Shown here: piece after piece, positions 11,551-22,923 of the stretch
Position numbering within the stretch: position 1 is the stretch's first letter
Layout: every line of letters starts with the position of its first letter
Source of the DNA: Agrocybe praecox
Lineage: Eukaryota > Basidiomycota > Agaricomycetes > Agaricales > Agrocybaceae
DNA length: 64,000 nt
Direction of reading: 5' to 3'
Assembly: GCA_964017145.1 (NCBI GenBank)
Contig: OZ024852.1
Span: 186,001 to 250,000, forward strand
Translations under genes and position numbers: made by a program
The notes under the pieces: generated by a model
Database searches by the model: none
Seen by the model: only the letters and a program-made list of their open reading frames with translations
Told to the model about the DNA's origin: nothing

Positions 11551-11644
11551 CGACAATCAGAGGAGCTTTTAATAGGAAGCAAAAAATTTCGGCTTATCGA
11601 CAATCAGAGGAGCTTTTAATAGGAAGCAAAAAATTTCGGCTTAT
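11551..11644 (+). repeat. Tandem duplication, 47 bp x 2
   Basis: Two adjacent, essentially identical copies of a 47-bp unit beginning CGACAATCAGAGGAGC. A slippage or unequal-exchange product just past the assembly gap. Confidence 0.85.
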
Positions 11645-12173
11645 ACACACAAGTTGATCTCACCGTGGCCAAATGTATGTGGAGACATAACAGATAACTG
11701 ATCGATCGATCAGTGCCCGTAACTAGCGCTAGAATTTGTCAGGAGTCTTCCACTAAGTATTTCCAAAGTAATTAAATCTCCGCGCAATCTCCACCTAAAG
11801 TTGGGCTTCAAAAATAAATCGGCGAGCCCCGTTTTGTGCCAGTGCAATCTGACCGACTCCTGCCTGATCTGTCGTGTACATAGACTACATCAGATAAAGA
11901 TTACATCATTACATTTCTCGTATGGCTCCCAAAATAGATCCACCTTTGAGGGTGGCCAGTCCTAGTCTCGTACTCAGGCGTTATAGAGCACGATGTCACC
12001 CATCCGCATCGTACATCACAAGAGGGAAGCTACAAGCGAGCGAAGTTTGAGTCGGAGGCAAAAAACCACGAGAATTTTCAGAAAATTTGACTCCGACATC
12101 AAACTCCGCCGGAACTCTCTAACATCTTGAACCGAGGGTAGGCCGGTCGGAAGTCCGGGCAAAGTACTGAATA

Positions 12174-12998
12174 CACCCCGGGAAGTTGATGTTTTCAGGT
12201 CACCTCAAAACCCGCGCGAAAAACATTGTTTTCTCGTACAAAATAGGGCTATTATAAATCATGAAATATAATACAAATTTTGGGACACTAGAGTCTAGAT
12301 ATGATAAATAAAAACCAGGTATTCATTCAAATTTTGTGTCACACCATAAACATGGCCCAAAATATGATGTTCAGTCAGGCCGAAATCTCATCCAAATATA
12401 GAGGTTTTGGATTAATTTTTAGGTAGAATGAGAACGGAAATTTCATTCATTCAGAAACCTAGAATAAAGCTAAGGTTCTCAACAATAACTTCGGACGGTC
12501 AAATATATTAGTTATCCGCCATGTTTTCGGCTCGTCTGTAGCTTCTGATGAAAATAGAGATATCAGCGCATCTGAAAACGCAAACCAATTGAGTTAATTG
12601 TTTTCAGACAATCAAAAACTGAGAAATTCAGTCACACCTTTATTTGTGCCGAAAATAAGCACAATAGTCAAGAATTCGGGCTGTGAGAAAACTTCAAAAA
12701 AGACTACGTTTTAGTCCTAAGTTTTAGACCACATTGATATTAAATTTTTTGTCTTTCTTTCAGGAAGCCCGAAACGTCAATATTCGTCTTGGTTTTTGTC
12801 CTTACCGGAAATAATAACATCAGCTATGCTTTGATGGGATACCAAACTACTATCAAAATTCCTATTTTTGGTTGTCTTTTAGGTCATAAAAAACTCCTGA
12901 ATTTTGTACATGTTTTCCGTGGGCCTTTCAGTTCATACTAAAACTGGGTCTTCCTCCAGGGTTTTGAGGTGACCTGAAAACATCAACTTCCCGGGGTA
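12174..12998. mobile_element. 825-bp TIR element with 3-bp target duplication ATA
   Basis: Terminal inverted repeats of about 40 bp start CACCCCGGGAAGTTGATG on the left and TACCCCGGGAAG on the right, differing only at the first base. Both flanks are ATA (12171-12173 and 12999-13001). The interior is A/T-rich without a coding frame, so it is non-autonomous. The inner TIR words (AGTTGATGTTTT, GGTCACCT) recur in the 132-bp element at 30759-30890. TIRs starting CAC with a 3-bp duplication recall CACTA-type elements; the superfamily assignment is an inference. Confidence 0.8.
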
Positions 12999-13001
12999 AT
13001 A

Positions 13002-14095
13002 ACCATTCCCACGTTTTGACAGCTGAGCGAGCGCTGATCTGCCATTAAAAGCCGTCGAAGATAGTTTTCGACAGAGTTCAGGAACTTTCATTTTGTCGAA
13101 GTCCTTTCACGTATACGCGGGGGCACCAATTTACTGCGGTGATAGAAGCTATGCTATAAGATACTTACGCTATGTTAAATTGATATAATGTGAATTATTG
13201 CAGACGAGCACCCAAACACTCTCCTGGGGTGTCAAGCCATCCAGTAATTTAACAGACACCGCTGACGAGAATGGCTATTTTCGGGCTTACTAATTATGGG
13301 AACCCAAATTCGGGCATACTAAGTATATATGGAAAACCCGATAGTTCTTGAGCCGAGAGGTAGCTATTGAAAATACAAAACATATTTATTAATGGATACA
13401 AGTTGCGGCCTCGCTCCGCTTCGGCTTAGGGGTATGACAATAGTGTACTTTTCTAGAAATTTTGTAAAGAAAGTTTGAACAGGGAAAACTGGAAGATGAG
13501 GAAAGACAGATGGACACGGTATTCCGGTTCATAATTCTATGAAAGGATGCAACCTGGCCCAGGCGAACACAAAGGACATTGAAAGTCACTGAAACGGACT
13601 CTGGAAAGGTTTGCATTATTTGCAGACTCAAGAACAATAAGGATAGAAACCAAATAAATGTACACAAAAAACTGTGTTTGCTTAATTATAGAGTAATTTG
13701 GACTACACACTTTTTAATAAATAGGTCAATGTTAATGACAAATACCCCTTCTCGCTAATGGTGAGAGACTTCTTATTTTAAACAGCTATTCTCCCTCGGT
13801 CAGTTGGGCAGTTGGAAGCATTGGTACGTGCCGAAATACGCCGCCGAATCTTCTCGAGCGGGGTTCCCTATCACGTCGCGCCAAAGACGCAGTTCTCTCA
13901 AAAGATGAGCGTGAGATTGCTTATCAAGTACTTTGGGTGGACTGGGTTCCTGCCATTGTCCCACTGCTGGCGCCGGTATCTGTTTCCTTGTCAAATGGTA
14001 CTAAATTATACGTCTTCAACTATTAATTTCTCTCTTTAATGGCCTTGCTGTGAAACAGAAAGGTACCCCCCTGTCATAATTATGTAACAATCACG
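13002..14095. other. Intergenic, no gene seen
   Basis: A/T-rich region with short unsupported reading frames. No domain or RNA gene recognised. Confidence 0.45.
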
Positions 14096-14255
14096 ATAGT
14101 TTTGGTACATTGTTTGGCTACTTCCCCTGGACCACACAAAAGACTTTTGGTGAAAGGTCGAATAGTTTTGATACATTGGTTGGCTACTCCCCTTGGGCCA
14201 TACAGAAGACTTTTGGTGGAAGGTCGAATAGTTTTGATACAATGTTTGGCTACAC
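14096..14255 (+). repeat. Tandem repeat, 66-bp unit, about 2.4 copies
   Basis: Direct repeats beginning ATAGTTTTGRTACAWTG at 14096, 14162 and 14228, each followed by GGCTAC, and in the first two by CTTTTGGTG. Copies differ by several substitutions. Confidence 0.8.
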
Positions 14256-14785
14256 TTTCTTATTTATACAACCATTTTAAGCAAAGTCAGTCAGAAGGGT
14301 CCTATTTCGTATTTTTCTATTACTTAGTCTATCTCCCCATTTCCATTTAGTTTCCATTTATTTTCCATTTAAAAGTTCAACGCCCTATGCTCAATCGGGC
14401 CGCGAGAAGTCAACCGAAGGTTGGTGACGAGCGGCCACAAAAAACTAGCGTAAAAAATATACAGCCCAGCCAGGGCAAGTTGACAGATGCGAAACCTTCC
14501 AGGCAGTCAGTTGGTAGTCAGCTACCTTTTTTACGTATTGGAGTTGCAAAAAAATGTAATCCTTATTTGCATGAAAACAATCTTAATTGAACTCCTTTTA
14601 TATGTTGTTTTAAAGTTAAAAGCGGTAGCAGTCGCAGCAAGGCTTTGGTCGACTTTAGTCGGCCCTTTATGATGCAAACAAAAGCTCATGAATCCCATAT
14701 TTAGCATCCCTGGTTAGCCACATATTGGACTGATCGATCGGCCTTTGGCGGTGTCTGAGTGAAAATGCTTTTCTGGAAGACATAC

Positions 14786-15152
14786 CACTGCTGGCTCTGA
14801 TAGCTAAGCGTATCAGCGTGCCGCTCAGCAACAAGAGTCTTATATTTCTACGCTATATTTTGAGAATATACGTAATATGTATGTCCGGAATATAGGTTTA
14901 AAATACATGTCACGTGTATGTCGAGAATACAGCCGACATACACATCAAATATATGTCGGCTGTATTCCAGACATATACCGTAGCATACACATCATGTGTA
15001 TGTCGGAGATACGGCCGGCATACATATCATCTGTATGCCGAACGTATGTCTAAAATCCACATCATGTGTATGTCCAACATATAGGTAAATAAATACACAT
15101 TACATATATTTTTAGGTATATGTCGGATATATAGCTATCAGAGCCAGCAGTG
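14786..15152. mobile_element. 367-bp TIR element with 3-bp target duplication TAC
   Basis: Inverted ends CACTGCTGGCTCTGATAGCTA are identical for 21 bp. Flanks TAC occur on both sides (14783-14785 and 15153-15155). The interior is built of diverged, partly palindromic repeats of TGTATGTCGG and its complement, without a coding frame. The CACTG terminus and 3-bp duplication fit a non-autonomous CACTA-like element. It is unrelated in internal sequence to the one at 12174. Confidence 0.8.
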
Positions 15153-15155
15153 TAC

Positions 15156-16503
15156 GCCATGGTACTATGTATATATGTGCGATTGGTTTGTGGCTTCTGT
15201 ACACATTTTGAGCTTGCTTACTACCTAGAACCTGCATAGCATTGTAAGTCTTGCCATTTGAACGCAGTGGGACCCCTCGACCGAGTCCACACTTTCCAGG
15301 TTAACAAAGGAAGTTGTGTAATTAGGCCTCAATCTAGTCGATGCTGTCAAGTACTTACTACGTAGAATACTCATCACAGCGGAGGATAAACGCGTCTAAA
15401 GCTCATCTCGGTTTAGGTCCACGATATTGGGGGCTACGAAGTTATCGCTTTGTACGAACGCTAATGTTTGCTCGTTCAAATCTAAACTGCCGTCGCACTC
15501 AAGCCTGAGTTAGCACTAAGTTCTTCGGAAGGCTTCTAGCGAAACCCGTGACATATAGTTGCATCTGATCAATACGAATCAATATAAAGGAGTCAGTCAC
15601 TCAGAATCCAAACCTCGGGGTAGTTGAGACCGTGAGTAAGTGATAGGCGCTAATCTGTGTGGATCGGTGTTGTTTCGTTGATTTACATTTAAACCAGTTT
15701 TACAGCACTGGAATGTTGATAATCGGACCTCCCTTCGTATTATAATGGGGACGAAATCTGTCTTGAATTAATGATCGCAACGTGATAATCATCATCATCA
15801 GTTATTGACCAAAGCATACAATATATCCGTTTGTTTACACGACTGTTCTGATCCGCAGGAATATCATAAAACCAAATGTTCCGTTGGTAAAATACGAATC
15901 TTAACATCATATCCCGGTGGTTATTGTGTTCGGCTATGCAAGACACGGACACAGTCTCCGCTCAAACATTGGATTAAGCCAGGCACTTAATTACTCGCAC
16001 AGATCATGTCGACCTGTACCTGGCTGTTTCAACCTGACTCGCTCTGGCTAATTCCGATGCTTTTACTGTAGCTCGTTAGGCCGTAAAATAATGCTTGTAT
16101 GAATCCTTCGAATATGGGATGACTCTGGCTTTAAGCGATTAAATGACGATTTGAGCCCCAAAATATCAGTGGATAGTCTCAAGTAATTAAAATAATGAGT
16201 CAGACATGTTGGGAAACCATCTTTCCACAGCTTAGTCGCATTACGACCACTGTATCTATACACCAAAACATGATTAACTTGAGGTGAGTTGTTTCTCAAA
16301 GATCGGAACGGCGAGGAGCCACCAATCATATCGACTGATGGGGAGTAACGGTACACCGATAATGGATGTTTAGTCGTCTAGTTTTGTGACCCACCATTTC
16401 CCTACACGTTAAGGGATTACTATAGCGTTGCAGCTCCGTTGCAGCTTGTATGGATTCTGTTCAGAGTCGATACAGCTTTGTGAAAACAACCAATGTACGG
16501 TAG
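15156..16503. other. Intergenic, no gene seen
   Basis: No supported gene. Several short reading frames without motifs. The last 100 bases are the promoter region of the DUF6593 gene. Confidence 0.45.
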
Positions 16504-16510
16504 TATAAAA
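16504..16510 (+). promoter_or_regulatory. TATA box of the DUF6593 gene
   Basis: TATAAAA lies 95 bp upstream of the proposed ATG, a usual distance for fungal TATA promoters, and is followed by a pyrimidine-rich leader. Confidence 0.5.
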
Positions 16511-16604
16511 CATCCAATTACTCTGCTACCTCTCCAACTCAACAATCCCTCGACTTCCATTTCAACCAACGTACCTCTTCTTATTCAAGGCTTAAGCAAC
16601 AAAT

Positions 16605-17324
16605 ATGTATGTAAACAACAACAACCCATACGCTCAAGGAGGATGGTTCAATCCCCAGAATCCAAATGGAGAGATGGCGGCATCTACCACGTCAAGACGT
16701 CCCCCAACATACGGGGCCCTCCCCAGTGTGGGAGGGTCACAAAATGGATGGCTAGAGTTTAGGTTTCACTACAGTCCAGATATCTTCAACTGTACAGTCA
16801 CCGGCCCTCAGGGCGTCAAAGCTGCAGAGATACGCACGGTATCCCATACAACCACTATGTCTGGTAACGGATATCCCTTTTCCATTATCCAATGGAGTAG
16901 TCAACCAACTGTGGAAGTCCTAAATATTACTCATAACCAACTTGCGAGTGATTTCCTACGACTTGGATATTCCTCAGATGAGTCGTGAGTCCCATTGATA
17001 TTCAATGCTTGATTACACAGTCTAAAACTACGCAAATATTGAAAGATACCGACGTATGGAAATTGCTGGGAAATCATATCGTTGGGTGGCACGATCGGAT
17101 GGCAATTATGTAAGAATTTAGAGTTCCATTTGCTAAATGAACGCTGACGTTCCGTTACGTAGCTGTATAAATCCGGAGCCAGTACAGATCTTGTGGCGTG
17201 CACCAAAATGACAGGTCTACGGACTGTTGTTCTAGAGATGAAAGCAGATGCATTCCCAGCAAGTCTTTTCCAGCCTTGTATTACAGCAACCGTCCTTCTA
17301 TACAGTGGCCAAAATTTTGGCTGA
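16605..17324 (+). CDS. DUF6593 family protein
   Basis: Three exons (16605-16984, 17046-17109, 17163-17324) give 201 residues in one open frame. The first 45 residues are Asn/Pro/Gly-rich and disordered. The globular part shows family landmarks: FRFHYSPDIFNCTVTGPQG, then FSIIQW, a RRMEIAGKSYRWVARSDG strand pair spanning the intron 1 junction, and a C-terminal helix PCITATVLLYSGQNFG. Basidiomycetes carry many such small proteins, with a beta-rich fold distantly like tubby/scramblase-type domains; no biochemical role is established. There is no signal peptide, so a cytosolic place is likely. Start chosen as the first ATG after the TATA box. Confidence 0.8.
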
Positions 17325-17991
17325 AGCTAGAGGCTTCCTCCGATCAGGTTATCGGCATCCCATGATTAATTAATTTTGCATTGTATTTATAGCAACATCC
17401 CCAATTCCCCGAATCTGCATTCATCTATGTATATTTATTATTATTATATTTTTTATGGACTCATTTATTCGTGTAACTTTAAACCTATTTTTTTTTGTGA
17501 AATCACTACACATACTTATTACACCTTCTTTGGTCGTCCCTTATTAATCATCTAAATTTATTTTTATTGTTTATTTTCTAAACGTGCCGCCCCGGCTTAT
17601 GCTTGGCTGATTTACGCGTTTTACTACGCCGCCATATTGCTTTCTCGGAGTGTATGTATGGGAACCACATTAGAAATTCGTTCGGAAGTCGTAGCTTCTG
17701 AACTTTGTAGTCGTCCAGTTTGCGATATCAAATCACCCATTTTATTGACCTATACTGACACCATGGATCAACGCTCTTCCGTTCACCAGCCCCTTCGTTG
17801 TTCACGGTGACCTATACTGCCAATAAAGGGACGGAGATTAAAAATCTGCGCTAGCTACTGTTAGCCGCCTGAAAGTTGAAACCGTAACTGAGCGTCGATC
17901 CATTATTTGAAGATGAAAGATGCGATACGATAGGGCGTTTCATAGCGTTGCTAAAAAAACGACTTAGGCTAGCCTAGACGACGCAGAAAAG
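17325..17991. other. Intergenic, no gene seen
   Basis: A/T-rich 3' flank of the DUF6593 gene, then sequence without supported coding exons. Confidence 0.45.
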
Positions 17992-17998
17992 TATATAA
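17992..17998 (+). promoter_or_regulatory. TATA box of decayed secreted-protein gene
   Basis: TATATAA lies about 120 bp upstream of the signal-peptide-like frame at 18119, in a position consistent with a former promoter. Confidence 0.35.
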
Positions 17999-18118
17999 GA
18001 GACCACCACAGCCCTTGGGGAAGCCGTAGCGCGGTGCACTCCTCGCAACATCTCAAGTGCTGGTCACTTTTTACAACCATCTCAACAAAGACTCACTCTC
18101 GCCTACCATCAATCAAAA

Positions 18119-18611
18119 TTGGCATCTAAATCAGCAATAATTGCTTTTGCTCTTTTTTCCGTGCCGGCCGTACTTGCTGGCCCCCTTTTGTTCGTATATA
18201 TCCTCAAGGATCTGTGCATGCGCGCTATTGACGGATTCGTTCAGCTACGAAGAGCGTGATTTTGACGCAGAGAAAACCATACCGCCAGGCCGAAATGGGT
18301 TTGGTTTTTCCCACGCTGTCAAGCAGCTAGTGAAGGAGCAGCCTGATAAGATGATGAGTCCGATGTTCAAGCACATTGCAAATACGGTGAAATCGAACAA
18401 TGCGCACAAAGGAAACTCGAACGGTGCAGCTCTGTGGACGAACACACGATACAAAATTCACGCGAAGCATCTAGACTATCAACAGATGAGGATCAATAAT
18501 AAAATCGCAGCCATGGGCAATCCACGGCGAAAGCTCTGCATGATGGTATTAAGAAACACCAACATCCGAGGGATATGGACATCAAAATTGAGGAACGTGA
18601 ATAGGCAGTAG
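18119..18611 (+). pseudogene. Former secreted protein, start lost and frameshifted
   Basis: A frame beginning with TTG rather than ATG encodes ASKSAIIAFALFSVPAVLAG, a textbook signal peptide. It ends at a stop shortly after (near 18259). A second frame running to 18611 then carries an acidic YEERDFDAE stretch and a basic C-terminal part. The order signal peptide then 'RDFD'-like propeptide is common in small secreted mushroom proteins. The loss of the start codon and the frame change argue that the gene is dead. I do not recognise the mature protein. Confidence 0.35.
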
Positions 18612-20002
18612 ACAAGCTTGACTGAGACTGCTCCACCCTGTTTAGCATACAAATGTGTATAATCCGCTTGTTTCTGCAATCAAGAGAGGGCTTTTTTTTG
18701 TGCTTTGGCGCTCGTTTGGGCTGTTCGAAGAAGAGTAACTGGGGCTGTCGCTGAGTCATACTAATAATGTTAGAGCTCCCATGCCGCGGGTTCCAAAATT
18801 TAATGCGCCGAACAGTCAGCGTTGAGCGCTGAGCTATGACTCGGCTATACTTGTACGTCCGGATCGATTCTTAGAGTTTCGAACAAGAAATGAGCTGACA
18901 GGCAAAGTGTTACCGTATCCGAATGAGAAGGAAAGGCCATTTTAGGTTGAAATAATATTCATCACAGTAATGGATTACTCGGTGTGTTCCTATTTCTAAG
19001 TATTAGATTATTCCAAGGAATTCAAAGAACACAATATCATTAGATTTCGAAAAGAATACTGAGAGTCTCGACCAATGAATTATCGAAAAAAAAAAACTTT
19101 AATCAGCACTTTTCGACTCCTTGGTACCCGGGATTTTAGAATTTCTTTACTCTGTATTTGATGTCAACCGTTGGAGAGACCGCTTGGACAAACGCTTTTT
19201 ACGGAGGTGAACGACTCAATTATCTGGTCTTCGCCTCGAATACGAAACAGCGGCGGCACGATACACGGTGGTAATAAAAGGAGTCGTTTTAGTTGATGGT
19301 AGTAGACATGCCTCAAACACTGTGCAAAGTTTCCTCTCGGGAGCAAATGAGACGCTGTACTGATACGCATAATCCACCACTACTGGCAACAAGAAGATTT
19401 CGCCGTTCATACAACGTTCATATCAGCCTCGACTGAAGCGAAACACTATCACTCATCACGTGCTGGGAAACTGGATAAATGATCATTGATCGCCGACCTT
19501 CGAACCGAGTGCCTGACCTGACACCAATGCATGAGTCACTGACACTGTTGTCCAGCGCCAGTGGATAATTGACCTACCGGAATGTCTCACATGTCTTGCC
19601 CGGTTCCATCCTTTCTATCCTTGACCATTGCATTCAGCTATGACGTTTCAAATTTCGGACTTGAAGTTATACAGTAAGCCTCTAGTCCGCAGCCTTACAA
19701 CTTCATAGAAACAGACTGAAAAGGGACGCCCAGCGCTGAGCTTAGTCGTTAGCAGAGGAGGATTTGGAAATCCCGATGACGACGAGAGTGAATGCTGTAA
19801 GTCTTAACCACCTCTTCAAAAGCACCAAGCAACGCTTTTTGACCCCACGTCCCAGACCTTAACAGAACATCCCCCATTCTATCCCAAACCAGCAAGTCTA
19901 CCGAACTCTGGCTGAACCAGACGGTCTATAATGATGTCCCCATCCTCAATGGTACCCTCACCCTTCTGTATAAACACCATAATTTCTAATTTGCCAGTAT
20001 CA
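18612..20002. other. Intergenic, no gene seen
   Basis: No supported gene. The final 200 bases may hold unrecognisable remains of the HSP70 N-terminal region, since the pseudogene that follows starts in mid-domain. Confidence 0.4.
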
Positions 20003-20872
20003 ACATCGCGATTCTATCGTGGCTGCCGCAGAAAAAGCAGGACTCTCCATACCTCAAGTATATAAAATGGAGTCTGCAGTAGTTCGCGCATATGGATACG
20101 ACTAACAACCTGGAGAGTTCAACGGCACCGTTTATCACCTCGGGCGAAGGGGTTTCGAGGTCACAGCTTATAATACCGACGATGGTTTGCTCATGTCCTT
20201 GGAACGCGTAGCCATGGAGCAGGTTGGCGGACACCACTTCAACGGACGTGTCATGGACTATTTGCTCGATAACAGCCACGACCTAGGCTTGGACCCCTTA
20301 GAGATTAAAGCAAGTTCCCTAGAAATGGAAAGCCTTTGAGCGGCTGTAGAAAAATGAAGCTGGTCTGCCCAGCGAAGAGATTTTTTTTTTTTTGTCGAGG
20401 TGGATTATCCTGCATTGGGCATTCAGTTCTCTTCGTTGTTTGGGCGCGCCAAATTTGAGGACCTGAACATGGATTTGTTCTTGGAAACTCTGCAGGGTAT
20501 CGATCGATCGAGTGTTGCAAGAGGCCGAATTACGCCGCTCTCAAATAGACCAGGTTAGCTAAACAAGTTTCCTGGCGCAGCCGTGATATTTTCCGCTGAT
20601 CAATTTGTTTTCTTTTATAGATCGTCCTTTCAGGTGGATCTACCCACATCCCGAAAGTACAACAATTACTTCGCGAATATTTCCCCGGGAAAAAATTATT
20701 CAAATCCATTGATCCAATCGAAGTCGTTACCCACGGCGCTTCCATGTACGCCGAAGCCTACGACCCCAGCTTGCCCCCAAATGTCGAAGTAGTCCGTGTC
20801 TTTCCAAGGAAGAGAGAAGAGTTTGGTATTGGTGTGGCGGGAGGATCCAATGCAATCATGCATCATCTCTAG
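20003..20872 (+). pseudogene. HSP70-type chaperone pseudogene
   Basis: Blocks in HSP70 order, in several frames, can be read. They include SIVAAAEKAGLSIPQVYKME (ATPase region, matching the usual AAEIAGLNV..EP), GRRGFEVTAYNTDDG, QVGGHHFNGRVMDYLL (usual LGGEDFDN), GRAKFEDLNMDLF (usual RARFEEL), VLQEAELRRSQIDQ, and after an intron [20 protein letters not shown]. The C-terminus is [12 protein letters not shown] followed by a short unusual tail and a stop at 20870-20872. In-frame stops, a poly-T tract and a CGAT duplication after LQGID break the frame. Because an intron remains before IVLSGGST, this is a decayed duplicate gene rather than a retrocopy. The substrate-binding domain is absent. Confidence 0.8.
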
Positions 20873-21165
20873 TGGTTCGCAATGACCTATCACAACATTA
20901 TCTCAGTACATTTTTCATATTTATATCTTGTTCGCGTCGTCGTGTGCGTCCTCATCTAATGATGACCTGCATAGGATAACTGCATTGTTGGACAACCAAA
21001 CTACCTTATTTATCCAAATATACCGAAACGACGCTTCACGTTTCATAGCCCTAGGGCCTACTCTACTAGGAAATTGGAATATCATTTGTGTATTTATTGT
21101 CCAGTGACATTCCCAATTTAAAACCACGACCACTGGTGAAAAAAGAAATCCTTCACAGCCATGAT

Positions 21166-21685
21166 TTACTTCCTTGAAGTTGGGTCTGGAACTGCAGAGC
21201 AGCCAAGAGCAGCGGTACCATTCTGATAATTGAATGGGTGATGATGAGCCTTCACGTTATGGGTATGTATTCCGAAACTTGACTCACGTAAGTGTTGTCT
21301 GTGCAGCAAAGCTGAGGCGTTGCACAAGTATCGTCGAAGGCCGTGCAGAGCACTGCAATAAATGACATACGTACTCCCATCAGTCACACGAGTTATGACT
21401 TGGAAATATAAGAGATACGCACGTCCTACACTTCCGTCGGAGCTTGTTGGGAAGGTAGTTTCGTCGAAAGAGTTGAGTTGTGCAATTTGTAACAGGTTAT
21501 CTGAAGTCGCCTATATTTCCGAGAAGATTCAAAAATCAGACATTTACTCCGACCTCATGACTAGAAACAAGCTGCTGGCTTACGTCTTCAACATCGAAGC
21601 AGCACAGGGCGTCTCCGACATCGCATGCTATCTGGGAGGCGACAAGAGCAGGGAGAACCAAAGCGAAAACAGCAAATGCGCGCAT
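21166..21685 (-). CDS. Class I-type hydrophobin
   Basis: Four exons on the minus strand give a protein of about 110 residues. A signal peptide (MRAFAVFALVLPALVAS) is followed by the eight-cysteine hydrophobin pattern. This is a first Cys in QIACDVG, a CC pair in ALCC, then Cys in LLCTAF and DTC, a second CC pair in QLCCTDN, and a last Cys in ALGC. Spliced junctions are FDVED/ATSDNL, GSVG-L/LCTAF and DNTY/NGTAA. Hydrophobins are secreted and self-assemble at air-water interfaces, coating aerial hyphae and fruiting bodies. The Cys3-Cys4 loop is short-to-medium and rich in Asp and Ser. A TATAAAA lies 100 bp upstream. Confidence 0.85.
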
Positions 21686-21784
21686 TATAGCTTTTTGCAC
21701 GAGAGTGAGGTGGTAAGGCGATGTGGGTTTCGTGAGGAACGTGTACGACCCGTCTGTGTCACCGTACAAATCCTTCTGCCCGCA

Positions 21785-21791
21785 TTTTATA
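21785..21791 (-). promoter_or_regulatory. TATA box of the hydrophobin gene
   Basis: TATAAAA on the minus strand, 100 bp upstream of the hydrophobin ATG. A second TATAAATA lies about 120 bp further upstream. Confidence 0.5.
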
Positions 21792-22923
21792 GGAATTTCT
21801 TTGCCGTTAAAATGTTCTACATATTAACTCTCCGGATCAGGCTGTCTTATGTTCACGGATGTAAGGTGGATGGATGGGAATGATTGGCGGAAGATATGTT
21901 CCTTGCTATTTATAGAGCCGAAATTGATCATCGTTTCGCGCTACATATACTGAGCCGCTCGCGTTCCCTGCATCTCTAGAACGTTAATTATTTTGTAGAA
22001 GTGGGATACATTTAAGTTTCTGAAATGTTTGCGCATCGTAGTTATTGTCCTGAAGTCCGCAGAGGTCGTTGTTTCGGGACATACACTCACATTTGGGTCC
22101 CAACTTTATCTATACATGGAACGCCTAAGTTGTACATAAATAGGATTCGGATGGCAGATGTCTATATGTCTCTTGTTCATCACGTCCCGGGCAATCCTTT
22201 GCGAGGCTGCGTGGGTAGTGCGTGCCATGGTGCATTTCAACGCGTACCTCTCAGATGTTCACGGCGTGTGTCCGATTTCTCGACGTTGACCTTCATCCGG
22301 GAAGATTTCAAAACTTAATAGAATATCCTCTGCATAACTATGCGAGGTTGAGGCCAGAGGATAATTCTTTTGAGCGACACTAAATTAAATCCAGTTGTTT
22401 GTTTGCATTTATCCCAACCCAGCTTCCTTCTGAACGAAGTGCCAATCCATCATGAAAACACAGGGCACAAGTTTGATTTACGTACCGTTCTTTGATTCTG
22501 ATTTCGGCTGCACCGTGTCAAGCATGTCCGTGTCAGTGATACTCTTAGGCAGATGCGACGTGGTACAGGTACGTATTCTATAAATAACTCATTTCTGCGC
22601 GGTATTGCCTTTACTCCTACGAACGATTGTATGTTAAAAAGGAGGACATCAGTGAGCTCTCCATGTATAATTTAACTAGTGATTTTGAGAATAAGTGTGC
22701 GATATGTCAGGAAAAGTTGGGCGGAGTCTTTTGGGTATGGTTGGCCAATTTGATTTATCTTATCTTATCTTGGTTTACAAAAGCATTAAGTAAACTCCGC
22801 TGCTACTCCGCCCTGTTGCGCCGGTTCCTTTCTTTCTTCGGTCATCAGCACCGTTCAAGCTTCAACCTATTGTACCAAAATTAAGAGGAGGACAAGATAA
22901 CGGGCTAATCTGCTTCCATAATA
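21792..22923. other. Intergenic between divergent genes
   Basis: Separates the hydrophobin (minus) from the PA-domain gene (plus). A TTATCTTATCTTATCT array at about 22756 (GATAAG on the minus strand) lies about 150 bp before the PA-domain gene. No coding exon supported. Confidence 0.5.

Noticed and set aside
14860..15120. CRISPR-like alternation of repeats and spacers
   Set aside because: The repeats are diverged, partly inverted and inside a TIR element of a eukaryote; no CRISPR array is plausible.
15781..15800. Short ATCATCATC run that could be taken for a microsatellite
   Set aside because: Only a few units; not distinct from background.
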